In this document: one piece after another, positions 22,851 to 31,783 of the stretch
Layout: every line of letters starts with the position of its first letter
How positions within the stretch are numbered: position 1 is the stretch's first letter
Origin: Ignavibacteriota bacterium
GTDB taxonomy: Bacteria; Bacteroidota; Ignavibacteria; UBA10030; UBA6906
Length of the DNA stretch: 37,108 nucleotides
Assembly (NCBI GenBank): GCA_016218065.1
Contig: JACRFA010000254.1
Span: forward strand, 1-37,108
Reading direction: 5' to 3'
The notes under the pieces: generated by a model
What the model saw: only the letters and a program-made list of their open reading frames with translations
Databases searched by the model: none
Told to the model about the DNA's origin: nothing
Program-made: the position numbers and the translations under genes

Positions 22851-23091
22851 GATAGGCTCTCTGTTGGTTGTGAGTGAGTGATTGCTGTTTGATGGAGAAG
22901 GTTGCAACCTGCGTGCCACCGGGACGAACGACGTCGTCCCCTCCGACAGCGAGTTACACTTCAACGACTTACAGGGATTTCGGTCGGGAAAATGTATCCG
23001 GCTCGCCTTGGGTCGCAATCTTAGAATTCAGTGCAAATCGAGCGGATTTGGCTGAGGGGTGCACAGAAAAGCTATACGAGTGCCTGATGGG
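22851..23091. other. Regulatory region between double-receiver gene and ntrC-like gene
   Basis: 240 bp without a believable gene. It contains the sigma-54 promoter. Activator-binding sites for the NtrC-like protein would be expected upstream (23000-23091), but I cannot name a convincing dyad there. Confidence 0.4.
22903..22918 (-). promoter_or_regulatory. Sigma-54 (-24/-12) promoter of the double-receiver gene
   Basis: On the minus strand the sequence is TGGCAC-GCAGG-TTGCA, a full match to the TGGCAC-R-N4-TTGCW consensus with correct spacing. The predicted start of transcription is near 22892, giving a leader of about 40 nt to ATG 22850. A 7-bp dyad (22921-22927 with 22934-22940) lies next to the -24 element. 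The NtrC-type activator encoded just upstream is the obvious candidate activator. Confidence 0.82.
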
Positions 23092-24489
23092 TTATGCAGT
23101 GTGAGGCGGGCGGATAATGTTATACTTCTTCATCAGCGCCTGAAAGTTTGAACGTTGCATGTTCACATCCCGCGCAGCACGCGAGACATTCCAGTCGTTT
23201 CGCCTTAGCGCGTCTTCGACAAACAGTTTCTCGACTTCCTGAATCGACGATTCGCGGATTTGCTTCTTCAGAACTTTCAGCTCGTCGTTGCTTCGGGGAA
23301 GAATCGACGTCATCGCGGCGTCAGCGCGGAACATCGCCGCCGAGACATGCACCGGATCGATCCTGTCGCCTTCGACGAGAATAGCAAGCCGCTCGATAAC
23401 ATGCTCAAGTTCTCGCACATTGCCGGGCCAATGGTAGCGCGTGAGCGTCTCCAGCGTTTCAGGATTGATCTTTGGCAAGTCACGTCCGACACTGGAACAG
23501 TACTTGCACAGGAAATGCATTGCGAGATCGGGGATATCCTCAATGCGCTCGCGCAGCGGCGGGAGCCTGAGTGGAAACACGTTGAGTCGATAATACAAGT
23601 CTTCTCTGAACTTTCCTGCGCCGACAAGCTCTTTGAGATTTTTGTTTGTGGCAAAGATCAACCTGACATCCACCTTCTTCACAACTGTACTGCCGACCGG
23701 CAGGAATTCTTTCTCCTGAAGCACGCGCAAGAGTCGCGCTTGCGTTTCCGGAGCGAGATTTCCGATCTCATCGAGGAAGATGCTTCCTTTGTCCGCCGCA
23801 TCGAACAAGCCAAGCTTGTCAGCGTTGGCGCCCGTGAACGAACCTCTGACGTGCCCGAACAATTCACTCTCAAGCAGTGTGCTTGAGAGTGTGGAGATAT
23901 CAATGGCGAAAAAGCGCTCACGCTTCCGTTTGCTTTGGTGGTGAATGGCTTTCGCCGTGAGATCTTTCCCGGTTCCGCTTTCGCCGATGATGAGCACCGT
24001 ACAATCGGTGGCGGCAACTTTGCGGATCAACGAGTACACTTCCTGCATCCGTCCGCTTCGCCCGATCAATCCCTCGAAGCAAGATGTATCCGCATCTTCG
24101 CCTCCCTCCGTCGCGATTATTGCAAGTCGCCGCTTCTCAAGCGCTCTGCTCAAGACCGCCATCAGCTCGCTCGCAGTAAATGGTTTTGGCAGAAAGTCGA
24201 ATGCACCCGATCGCATGGTCTCGACAGCTGAGGCAATCGTAGCGTATCCGGTAATCACCACGACGACCGTCTCGGGATACCTCTGTTTCACTGTCTGCAC
24301 AACTTCAAGCCCGCCGACATCGACCATCTTCAGATCGGTAAACACCACGTCGAACGTCTCCCGCTCAAGAATGTCGAGCGCCTGTTTGCCGGAATTCGCG
24401 TACGCAACATCGTGGCCGCCCCTGCGAAACACTTTTTCGCAGCTCTTGCAGATAACCAGTTCGTCATCGACAATGAGAATTCTCGCCAT
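23092..24489 (-). CDS. Sigma-54-dependent response regulator (NtrC family)
   Basis: 465-aa activator: receiver domain with phosphoacceptor D52 (1-120), AAA+ domain with Walker A G169-E-S-G-T-G-K-D, L1 loop GSFTGA (216-221, Ser for the usual Ala), Walker B FLDEIG (238-243), R-E-D-L-Y-Y-R-L and W-P-G-N-V-R-E-L (sensor motifs), and a Fis-type helix-turn-helix at the end (about 430-460). Activates RNA polymerase with sigma-54. The ATG at 24489 has GGAG upstream and is 1 bp from the kinase stop, so kinase and regulator are an operon and a cognate pair. Probable targets are the promoter at 22903 and perhaps that at 6350. Confidence 0.93.
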   Translation of the reverse strand: MARILIVDDELVICKSCEKVFRRGGHDVAYANSGKQALDILERETFDVVFTDLKMVDVGGLEVVQTVKQRYPETVVVVITGYATIASAVETMRSGAFDFLPKPFTASELMAVLSRALEKRRLAIIATEGGEDADTSCFEGLIGRSGRMQEVYSLIRKVAATDCTVLIIGESGTGKDLTAKAIHHQSKRKRERFFAIDISTLSSTLLESELFGHVRGSFTGANADKLGLFDAADKGSIFLDEIGNLAPETQARLLRVLQEKEFLPVGSTVVKKVDVRLIFATNKNLKELVGAGKFREDLYYRLNVFPLRLPPLRERIEDIPDLAMHFLCKYCSSVGRDLPKINPETLETLTRYHWPGNVRELEHVIERLAILVEGDRIDPVHVSAAMFRADAAMTSILPRSNDELKVLKKQIRESSIQEVEKLFVEDALRRNDWNVSRAARDVNMQRSNFQALMKKYNIIRPPHTA

Positions 24490-24490
24490 G

Positions 24491-26479
24491 CTATTCTCCT
24501 CCCGCCTCCGTGCTGCCTGCCGGCAGTTGAACGGTAAACATTGACCCTTTCCCGACACAACTTTCCACACTTATCGTCCCGCCGTGCTGCTCAACGATTC
24601 CGTAGCTGATGGAAAGTCCCAGGCCCGTGCCATGCTCTTTTGTTGTGTAGAAGGGATCGAAAATTCTTTCGCGTCGCTCCTCGGGAATGCCCGGTCCCGA
24701 ATCGGCAAACGTCACGACGATGGACTGATCCCGCGTCGAATGCGTTGACGTGATCGTCAGCGTTCCGCCGCTTGTCATGGCTTCTGCTGCGTTGAGAATG
24801 ATGTTGATGAACACCTGCTGTATTTGATCGGTGTCGGCAAAAATATCCGGCAGGTTCGGATCGAGATGCTTGTAGATTTCCACATTCCGAAACGAAGCCT
24901 GATTACGAACGAGCAGAACAATGTTCTCGACCAGCGTATTCACGTTGGTCAGCTTCTTCTGCGGTTTCGTCTGCCTCGCAAAATCCAGCAATCGTTTCAC
25001 GATCTCACGGCAACGAATCGTCTCCTTCACGATGATGTCAACATCATCGCGCCGGGAATCGTCTGCCACCATATCTTCGAGCAACAGACTGCTGTTTGTC
25101 AAAATGCCCGTGAGCGGATTATTGATTTCATGTGCGACGCCCGCAGCGAGTTTCCCGAGCGACGCCAGCTTTTCTGATCGGAACAACTGCGAATGAATCT
25201 TCTGCAGCTCATCGCTCCGTTCTTGCACACGTTTCTCGAGTGTCGCTCCCCAATCCTCAAGCTCTTGTTTCTCGATCTCCAGTTTCTTCGCCATTTGGTT
25301 GATGGATTTGGCGAGATGTTCGATCTCATCGGGCGCCTGAAGCGTGACCTCATGCCCGTAGTCTCCTTCAGCGATTTGCCGCGCGACGCCTTCGAGCACT
25401 TTCAACGGCCTCGATATCCGTCTCGCCTGAAACACCGCCACGATCACCGTCAGGACAATTCCGCCAAACGCAACGCCGCCGAACACTGCGAAGGTGTTCC
25501 ACATGATGTCGTTGAAAGGCTGCTTGAGAATACCGACATACAACATCCCAATGATGCGGCCATCGATTCCGCGGATAGGCTCGTACGCGGCGATGTAGGA
25601 TGCATTTACAACAAACGCGTCGCCGAGCCAGCGTGTGCCCCGGCTGAGCACAGCATCGTACACTTCTTCCGAGACGAGTGTCGAGATTGCTCGTGAGCCG
25701 TCTTCGTTTTTGACGTTGGTGGAGATGCGAAGGTCGTCCTGGAAAATTGTCGCGGTCCCCGTGCCCCTGCCCTTATAGACCTCGCCTTCATGAACGATCT
25801 GGTTGATCTTGTCAACGATCTCGAAATTCCGATTCAGAAGAACACCGCCGAGCAGCACGCCGCAGAATTCACTCTGCTCGTCAAAGAGCGGTATCGCGGC
25901 CCTGAGCATCATTCCCGCGTGTTCCGTCTTGTCGATGCGTTGTTTCGATTTGGGTGTCGGTGTAATCTCCATGAATGCTTGCGCCGCCAACTCAGTCGAT
26001 TCCTTCACGAGGAACTCGCCGCTGACGATATCTGTCCCCATCACTGGTCGCCGCGCCTTACGGACATGCTGAACGAATGGGTCGTCCGACAAGCTATCGT
26101 CAAACGCAGCGGCGTTCCGGCCGCGACTGACCACTACGCCCCGCTCATCAACGAGCGTGAGCACATCGAGGTTTTCGCGCAGCAGCACTTTGGAAAGTTC
26201 TTTTTGCAGGAATGCCCGGTCGCGCCTAATCAGCGCGTCGATGATGAGACTTCTTGCAGCCGTAAGCCGGGTGATGTTCTCGATCTGATTGATCTTGTTC
26301 CGATAGATCTCACGAGCGGTATTCAAATCGGAAAGCGTCTTCATCTCCGCCCGCGTAATGACTTGATCGTAGATCAACTTCATCCCCACAAGTGTCGCGA
26401 TCGCAGCCGGCACAAACGTCGCTATCGCGAAGTAGATGACGAGTTGGGATTGGATGCTGCTGATCAAAGACTTTTTCAT
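24491..26479 (-). CDS. Membrane sensor histidine kinase (Cache-HAMP-HisKA-HATPase)
   Basis: 662 aa. TM1 about 13-34; an extracytoplasmic sensory region 35-325 consistent with a double-Cache-like fold with VYKGRGTGTATIFQDDLRISTNV near its end; TM2 about 329-351; HAMP (352-405); a coiled-coil segment (405-432); HisKA with phosphoacceptor H450 in GVAHEINNPL; and HATPase with NIILNAAEAM, D-S-G-P-G-I-P and GTGLGLSI. It phosphorylates the NtrC-like regulator next to it. The signal is unknown; a metabolite bound outside the membrane is likely. The ATG at 26479 has no clear Shine-Dalgarno; a GCGC-GTA-GCGC hairpin lies directly upstream. Confidence 0.92.
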   Translation of the reverse strand: MKKSLISSIQSQLVIYFAIATFVPAAIATLVGMKLIYDQVITRAEMKTLSDLNTAREIYRNKINQIENITRLTAARSLIIDALIRRDRAFLQKELSKVLLRENLDVLTLVDERGVVVSRGRNAAAFDDSLSDDPFVQHVRKARRPVMGTDIVSGEFLVKESTELAAQAFMEITPTPKSKQRIDKTEHAGMMLRAAIPLFDEQSEFCGVLLGGVLLNRNFEIVDKINQIVHEGEVYKGRGTGTATIFQDDLRISTNVKNEDGSRAISTLVSEEVYDAVLSRGTRWLGDAFVVNASYIAAYEPIRGIDGRIIGMLYVGILKQPFNDIMWNTFAVFGGVAFGGIVLTVIVAVFQARRISRPLKVLEGVARQIAEGDYGHEVTLQAPDEIEHLAKSINQMAKKLEIEKQELEDWGATLEKRVQERSDELQKIHSQLFRSEKLASLGKLAAGVAHEINNPLTGILTNSSLLLEDMVADDSRRDDVDIIVKETIRCREIVKRLLDFARQTKPQKKLTNVNTLVENIVLLVRNQASFRNVEIYKHLDPNLPDIFADTDQIQQVFINIILNAAEAMTSGGTLTITSTHSTRDQSIVVTFADSGPGIPEERRERIFDPFYTTKEHGTGLGLSISYGIVEQHGGTISVESCVGKGSMFTVQLPAGSTEAGGE

Positions 26480-26718
26480 GCGCGTAGCGCGGGCTCGTTC
26501 GCCATTGTTGTGAATGAATGAGAATTCACCACGATCGCTCGTCCATCAGACGAGATCCGTGTTCAGAGATGTGACGAGAGAATGGATTGGTGAAAAGAAC
26601 GGGGATGCCGATTGGCGTATCTACCTTGGGAAATCTGCCAGCGCTGTCCAAAGGTCTGGTTCGATCGGCACACAAATAGAATACTGATAAGCTCCGTGAC
26701 AATCAAGCGCGCCGGACA
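26480..26718. other. Gap between methionine synthase part 2 and sensor kinase
   Basis: About 240 bp between two minus-strand genes. It must hold the promoter of the kinase operon, but I see no good -35/-10 or -24/-12 match, and no terminator after the metH fragment. Confidence 0.3.
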
Positions 26719-28440
26719 TCATTTGATGTTGAAGTACCTCGCCTCGGGATGATGCACGATAATTGCGTTGGTGCTTTGCTCAGGCTCAAGCGAGAATTCT
26801 TCGGTAAGATGAACTCCGATGCGCTCGCCATCGAGTAGCTCGAACAGCTTTGTTTGATCTTCGAGATTCGGACACGCGGGATAGCCGAAACTGTAACGCG
26901 AACCCTGATATCCTTGCGAGAAGAGGCGCTTGAGCTCCTTTGCATCTTTGCCGGCGATGCCGAGTTCTTCGCGTATTCTCTTGTGCCACAACTCTGCAAG
27001 CGCTTCAGCAGACTCGACACTCAATCCGTGGAAGTAGAGATAGTCTTTGTAATTATTCGCGGCGAAGAGCTTTGCAGAATGCTCGGATGCGACTTTTCCC
27101 ATCGTCACGAGATGGAAGGCAACGACATCCATCTTGCCCGAATCAACGGACGCAAAATAATCCGACAGACAGAGATGCCGGTCGTCCGTCTGCCGCGGAA
27201 ACGTGAACCGGAGCCGCTCGCTCTTCATGTCATCATGATAGATGATCAGATCGTTGCCCGCAGACTGACAAGGGAAGTAGCCATAGACAACCTTCGGCTG
27301 CAACAACTTTTCACTCTTCACTTTGATCTTGAGTTGCTCTAGGTCGGGATACACTTTCTCTTCAAGCATCTTTCGATACTCATCTTCCTTCAGCTTTCCC
27401 TTCCTTACCTGCCACTGACCGCGAATGAGAGCCACTTCGTTCACGTACTGAAACACGAGATCAAGCGGAACTTCGTCGATGATCTTCGATCCCAAAAATG
27501 GGGCTTTCGGAATCGCAACATTCTGAGAAACATTCGACCGCTCATCTCCTACTCTCCCACTTTCCCGCTCTCCCTTTCCTTCTCTCTTGTACCGCTCATC
27601 CTCACGCACCGCCGCTGCAATCTTCGCCTCCGTCCCCGTAAGCTTGTCATCTTCATCATCGTGATCAAACGCGCTGCCTGTCGGGTATTCAAGCTTCCCT
27701 GTCACCACACGTTCTATGAAATGCAATCCATCGAACGCATCATTTGCGTAAAAGACTTTTCCCTTGTAGATCGTTCGCATGTCCTGTTCGACGTACCGCC
27801 GAGTCAGTGCGGCGCCACCGAGCACAACAGGAATGGTGATGCCCTGCTCATTCATGACTTCAAGATTCTCTTTCATGATGAGCGTTGACTTAACAAGCAG
27901 ACCGCTCATGCCGATGGCGTGCGCGTTGTTTTCCTTCGCCGCCTGAAGCATCGTTTCAACGGCGCACTTGATTCCGAGGTTAACAACTTTGTAGCCGTTG
28001 TTGGTGAGGATGATGTCGACCAGATTCTTGCCGATGTCGTGTACATCTCCCTTCACCGTTGCAATGATGAACACGCCCTTTGTTGTCGCGTCGGCCTTGT
28101 CCATGAACTTCTCAAGGTAGGCCACCGCGGTCTTCATGGTTTCGGCGGACTGGAGAACAAACGGCAACTGCATCTGTCCACTGCCGAACAGCTCGCCGAC
28201 CACCTTCATCCCATCCAACAGAATAGTGTTGATGATATCGAGCGGCTGATATTTCTTCATGGCCTCGTCGAGATCGGCCTGCATTTCCACTCTATCGCCA
28301 TCGATAATGCGATTCTTCAGTCGTTCTTCCACCGTTCCGGCGCGAGCGGCTTTCTCTTTTTTCTCTCCCTTTTTGTCGGCATAGTACGCCATCAATTCGG
28401 TGAGCGGATCGTAAGTGACTTTGAAGGTTTTGTTGTTCAT
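26719..28440 (-). CDS. metH: Methionine synthase, cobalamin-binding and activation part (split MetH, second half)
   Basis: C-terminal half of B12-dependent methionine synthase. Helical cap domain (about 30-120), cobalamin domain with G131-D-V-H134-D-I-G (the His is the lower axial ligand) and SGLLVKS / GGAALTRRYV motifs (to ~250), a low-complexity linker (about 275-310), and the SAM-binding reactivation domain (310-573) with R-x-S-F-G-Y-P-A-C-P. Frame-open sequence upstream (to 28530) is dispersed-repeat DNA, so ATG 28440 is used. It needs the product of 28695-30515 for homocysteine and methyl-folate binding. Confidence 0.9.
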   Translation of the reverse strand: MNNKTFKVTYDPLTELMAYYADKKGEKKEKAARAGTVEERLKNRIIDGDRVEMQADLDEAMKKYQPLDIINTILLDGMKVVGELFGSGQMQLPFVLQSAETMKTAVAYLEKFMDKADATTKGVFIIATVKGDVHDIGKNLVDIILTNNGYKVVNLGIKCAVETMLQAAKENNAHAIGMSGLLVKSTLIMKENLEVMNEQGITIPVVLGGAALTRRYVEQDMRTIYKGKVFYANDAFDGLHFIERVVTGKLEYPTGSAFDHDDEDDKLTGTEAKIAAAVREDERYKREGKGERESGRVGDERSNVSQNVAIPKAPFLGSKIIDEVPLDLVFQYVNEVALIRGQWQVRKGKLKEDEYRKMLEEKVYPDLEQLKIKVKSEKLLQPKVVYGYFPCQSAGNDLIIYHDDMKSERLRFTFPRQTDDRHLCLSDYFASVDSGKMDVVAFHLVTMGKVASEHSAKLFAANNYKDYLYFHGLSVESAEALAELWHKRIREELGIAGKDAKELKRLFSQGYQGSRYSFGYPACPNLEDQTKLFELLDGERIGVHLTEEFSLEPEQSTNAIIVHHPEARYFNIK

Positions 28441-28450
28441 ATTTTTTCCA

Positions 28451-28690
28451 AACCCTGAGCGCTTTCCGCGAAAGGGTATATTGCTTTCGGCCGCTTTCAG
28501 CCCTGAGCGTTTTCCGCGAAGGGTATTCAAGCGGTTAATTTAGGTTACGATGAATGACTTACTCTTCAGCTCTTGAGACGTAGAACCTCAAACTTGGGTG
28601 ATCTCGAGCCGCAACGTTCTCAAACCCTGTAGAATGTAAGACCCTTCGCATAAGGCGCTCAGGGTTAATGGCACAAAGCGCTCAGGTTAA
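28451..28690. repeat. Cluster of dispersed repeats, direct and inverted copies
   Basis: Motif CCCTGAGCG-(C/T)TTTCCGCGAA(A)GGGTAT. Direct copies at 28451-28479 and 28499-28527; inverted copies at 28641-28666 (ACCCTTCGC...GCGCTCAGGGTT) and, partial, 28675-28690. Relatives lie at 31711-31743 and 32561-32590. The copies form long imperfect hairpins between the two metH fragments. No coding function is seen. Confidence 0.65.
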
Positions 28691-28694
28691 GGGA

Positions 28695-30515
28695 TCACGC
28701 CGCGACTTCCTCATACCTCCGCTCATCAAAAATCAATTGACGAGCAAGCTCTCTTCCCTTTTCATCAATCTTATACAACGGCATAATCTTCGACGCGTGT
28801 ACAATCGCCATATCCAGCCCGGCTTCAATTGCATAGTGGAGGAACACGGAGTTCAGCACGTGCCGCATGTGCGCCGAAAGTCCGAACGAAATATTGCTAA
28901 CACCGAGAATTGTTTTGACGGCCGGGAGTTCCTTCTTGATGAGACGAATCGCTTCAATGGTCTCCATCCCGGCGCGACGGAATTCCTCGTCACCGGAACC
29001 GAGCGTGAACGTGAGCGTGTCGAAAATGAGATCGTGCGGCCTCATCTTGTACTTGTTCACGCAGAGATCGAAAATGCGTTTGGCAATGGCGAGCTTTTTC
29101 TCCGCGGTCTTGGCCATTCCTTGCTCATCAATCGTCAGTGCGATGACCGCTGCGCCGTACTTCTTGCACAGCGGCACGACATCGTCAATGCGTTTTTCCC
29201 CATCCTCAAGGTTGATGGAGTTGATGATCGCCTTGCCGCCAATAAGTTGCAACGACTCTTCAATCACGTTCGCTTCGGTTGAATCGATCACGATCGGAAG
29301 CTGCACCTGTGTGTTGAAGCGATAGATAATCTCCCGCATGTCCTGCACTTCATTTCTGCCAACGTATGCTGCGCACACATCCGCCATGTGAGCGCCGTCC
29401 TTCACTGCGTCGCGTCCCATTGCCACGATGCCTTCCCAGTCCTCTTTGGCAAGCAAGTCCTTGAACAACTTGCTGCCGTTTGCATTTGTCCGCTCACCAA
29501 TCAGCACGGGAGGTGGATTGATGGACAGCGACGCAGTTTGGTACAGACTTGATGCACTGGGAACAAAATCGATCTCACGATGCTTCGGCGCAAGTCCGCC
29601 CACCGCGTTTGCGAGTTGACGGATGTGTTCCTTCGTTGTGCCGCAACATCCGCCAACCACACTCACGCCGAGGTCCTTCACGAAGTGAGTCATGTACTGC
29701 GCCAACTCTGCGGGCGTGAGCTTGTAGTGCGCATGCCCGCCCACATTCTCCGGAATGCCCGCGTTGGGCATGACGAACACAGGCTTGGGACTGCTTGAGC
29801 AGAGTACGCGCACATGTTCACTCATCTCTGCCGGACCGGTTGCACAGTTCATTCCTATCACATCAACATCATACGGCTCAAGCGACGTGAGCGCTGCCGA
29901 AATCTCCGTACCGAGGAGAAGCGTGCCCATTGCTTCGACAGTGACTGAGGTGATGATCGGAACGCGGCGTCGCGCTTCCTCAAAGCACTCGACGATTCCG
30001 TACAGCGCGGCTTTCGTCTGAAGAATATCCTGACAAGTCTCGACGCACAGAACGTCTGCACCGCCTTCGACCAATCCTCGCGCCTGTTCCTGGTACGACT
30101 TTGCCATGTCTTTGAATTTGATGTGGCCCAACGACGGAAGTTTTGTCGTGGGTCCCATCGAGCCGGCAACGAAGCGCGGTTTGTCTGGCGTCGAAAAATC
30201 GTTCGCAACGCGTTTCGCAATCTGCGCTGCCTTGAAGCTCAACTCGTACGCGCGGTCTGCCAGGTTGTATTCCGCAAGCACAATCGACATCGAACCGAAG
30301 CTGTCGGTCTCAATGACGTCAGCGCCGGCTTCGAGATAATCCTTGTGCACCAGCTCAACCGCCGACGGCTTTGAGATAACGAGATACTCATTGCATCCGT
30401 TCAAATACTCGCCGCCGAAATCATCAGCCGTAAGATTCTGACCCTGCAGGTGTGTGCCCGTTGCACCGTCGAAGACGATGATCTTTTCTTTGAGGACTTC
30501 GAGAAACGACTTCAT
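28695..30515 (-). CDS. metH: Methionine synthase, homocysteine and pterin part (split MetH, first half)
   Basis: 606 aa. Homocysteine S-methyltransferase domain (1-310) with the zinc-binding cysteines C224 (GMNCATGP), C290 and C291 (GGCCGT). The pterin-binding domain (about 340-600) starts with IGERTN-A-N-G-S and has the IDST and GVSNISFGL motifs. The enzyme moves the methyl group of 5-methyl-tetrahydrofolate to homocysteine through cobalamin, but the cobalamin and reactivation domains are in the separate downstream gene. ATG 30515 has AAGGGG upstream; in-frame sequence to 30602 is non-coding. Intact, not truncated: each half ends at a domain border. Confidence 0.92.
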   Translation of the reverse strand: MKSFLEVLKEKIIVFDGATGTHLQGQNLTADDFGGEYLNGCNEYLVISKPSAVELVHKDYLEAGADVIETDSFGSMSIVLAEYNLADRAYELSFKAAQIAKRVANDFSTPDKPRFVAGSMGPTTKLPSLGHIKFKDMAKSYQEQARGLVEGGADVLCVETCQDILQTKAALYGIVECFEEARRRVPIITSVTVEAMGTLLLGTEISAALTSLEPYDVDVIGMNCATGPAEMSEHVRVLCSSSPKPVFVMPNAGIPENVGGHAHYKLTPAELAQYMTHFVKDLGVSVVGGCCGTTKEHIRQLANAVGGLAPKHREIDFVPSASSLYQTASLSINPPPVLIGERTNANGSKLFKDLLAKEDWEGIVAMGRDAVKDGAHMADVCAAYVGRNEVQDMREIIYRFNTQVQLPIVIDSTEANVIEESLQLIGGKAIINSINLEDGEKRIDDVVPLCKKYGAAVIALTIDEQGMAKTAEKKLAIAKRIFDLCVNKYKMRPHDLIFDTLTFTLGSGDEEFRRAGMETIEAIRLIKKELPAVKTILGVSNISFGLSAHMRHVLNSVFLHYAIEAGLDMAIVHASKIMPLYKIDEKGRELARQLIFDERRYEEVAA

Positions 30516-30557
30516 GAAACCCCTTGGTTGTTTCTGATGGCAAGACTCGATAACAAA

Positions 30558-30587
30558 CAACGGCGAGCGCGATGAAGCCCGCCGTTG
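30558..30587 (-). terminator. Rho-independent terminator-like hairpin
   Basis: Arms 30558-30565 and 30580-30587 are perfect reverse complements (8 bp, 14-nt loop). On the minus strand the hairpin is followed by TTTGTTAT. It lies 21 bp after the stop of the thioredoxin-like gene at 30608 and about 40 bp before the metH start, so it fits a terminator between these two genes. Confidence 0.6.
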
Positions 30588-30607
30588 CACTCCCGTGTTC
30601 ATACGGT

Positions 30608-31630
30608 TCAGTTGCTGGAGATAACTTCCGGTATCACGCTCGACACGAAGCTGAACGAATAGAGCGAGAAGCCGGGACTCGTCGTTTGGAGCTTGACGAT
30701 ATGCTCACCGTACTGCTGATTCTTCACCAGACTGTACAGCCGCGGCTCTGAGACCACAAAGTAACTTCGGCCCGCTGCATCAACACGAATGTCGTCGCCT
30801 CGATTCTCTTCAGTCAGGAATTGTTCATCTTGCAGCACAGCAACCTCGATCGATTGCTCGCCTTCCGGATTGATAACGGCGTTTACTTCGCGAGCGTGAT
30901 AGCTCAGCACAATCTCGCCGCTCTCGCCTTCCTGATGCTGAAGACTGTTGCGACCATTTAGCCAACTGCCAACCGCGTAAATTCTGTCGTCGACGTACAA
31001 CGCCGGATCATTGTAATCAACAATCGACTCGGGACTGAAGCCTTCGACGTTGCCGATGCTGCCTTTGAGATAGCCCGCAAACAACTCGGGCGACGAACGG
31101 AAGCACACCGCGCCCGCTCTGTCTTCTTCATGTATCGGCTCCATCAACAGCGGCAGATCTTCCGCGACCCCAGATTCATAGAGCAACGTTTGCAGCACGC
31201 GTTCAGTCGTCGCGTAATTTCCCTCGCCGCTCGTCTGAAATCGAATGTAGCCATGCCGGTCAATGATGTACACCGAGGGCCAGGCGCGCTGACCGTAGTT
31301 CGCCGCGATCAGTCCGCCATTATCCATCACTACCGGAAACGTGATGCCGAGTTGTTCGATCGCTCGCTGGATGGTTTCGGGATTCTTGCCAAACGGAAAC
31401 TTCGGCGTGTGCACGCCAATCACGACCAAGTCATGTTGCTCGTATCTGCGATGCCACTCCTTGACATACGGAAGAGCACGCATGCAATTCACACACGTGA
31501 AATCCCAGAACTCCACAAGGATGACACGTCCGCGCAGTGCCGAGACAATCACAGGTTCAGAATTGAACCAGAAGTCCCCGAACACTTCATGGGCACGCAC
31601 AGTCCGTGGCTGAATCTCGACTATTGTCAT
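30608..31630 (-). CDS. Thioredoxin-like protein, DipZ/TlpA type
   Basis: 340 aa. An N-terminal thioredoxin fold (about 15-165) with redox motif F-T-C46-V-N-C49 and the cis-Pro segment WPSVYIID. A second, ~170-residue beta-rich domain (about 170-340) resembles the C-terminal domain that follows thioredoxin in DipZ-type proteins. No signal peptide is apparent from ATG 31630, which has AGGAAAG upstream (a longer open frame to 31702 lacks support). Possibly a disulfide reductase or peroxide-related protein; the partner is not known. Confidence 0.85.
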   Translation of the reverse strand: MTIVEIQPRTVRAHEVFGDFWFNSEPVIVSALRGRVILVEFWDFTCVNCMRALPYVKEWHRRYEQHDLVVIGVHTPKFPFGKNPETIQRAIEQLGITFPVVMDNGGLIAANYGQRAWPSVYIIDRHGYIRFQTSGEGNYATTERVLQTLLYESGVAEDLPLLMEPIHEEDRAGAVCFRSSPELFAGYLKGSIGNVEGFSPESIVDYNDPALYVDDRIYAVGSWLNGRNSLQHQEGESGEIVLSYHAREVNAVINPEGEQSIEVAVLQDEQFLTEENRGDDIRVDAAGRSYFVVSEPRLYSLVKNQQYGEHIVKLQTTSPGFSLYSFSFVSSVIPEVISSN

Positions 31631-31710
31631 CGTAATACTTTCCTGACACGTCCAACTTTCTTCACGAGCAATATAGAGATTGAAGGAGGGAATTGCAAAC
31701 AACGTCCTTC

Positions 31711-31743
31711 AACCTGAGCCGTTCTTCGGCGGAGGGTCTTCTT
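31711..31743. repeat. Dispersed repeat copy upstream of thioredoxin-like gene
   Basis: AACCTGAGCCGTTCTTCGGCGGAGGGTCTT-type sequence, related to the copies at 28451-28690 and 32561-32590 (CCTGAGC ... GCG-x-AGGGT-C/A-TT). Lies in the gap between truA and the thioredoxin-like gene. Confidence 0.5.
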
Positions 31744-31783
31744 GCTGAAGGAATGAGCTGAGGTTTTGGGTTCAGATTCGGGT

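Noticed and set aside
22851-23018. N-terminal extension of the double-receiver protein
   Set aside because: It would begin upstream of the sigma-54 promoter; the receiver fold starts at ATG 22850.
28451-28690. CRISPR array
   Set aside because: Only four copies, in both orientations and with uneven spacing; no cas gene in the window.
28669-28690. Sigma-54 -24 element (TGGCAC) near the metH gap
   Set aside because: No TTGC at the right distance; the sequence is part of a repeat copy.
28441-28694. Cobalamin or SAM riboswitch between the metH genes
   Set aside because: No B12-box or SAM-riboswitch core seen; the structure is explained by the repeats.
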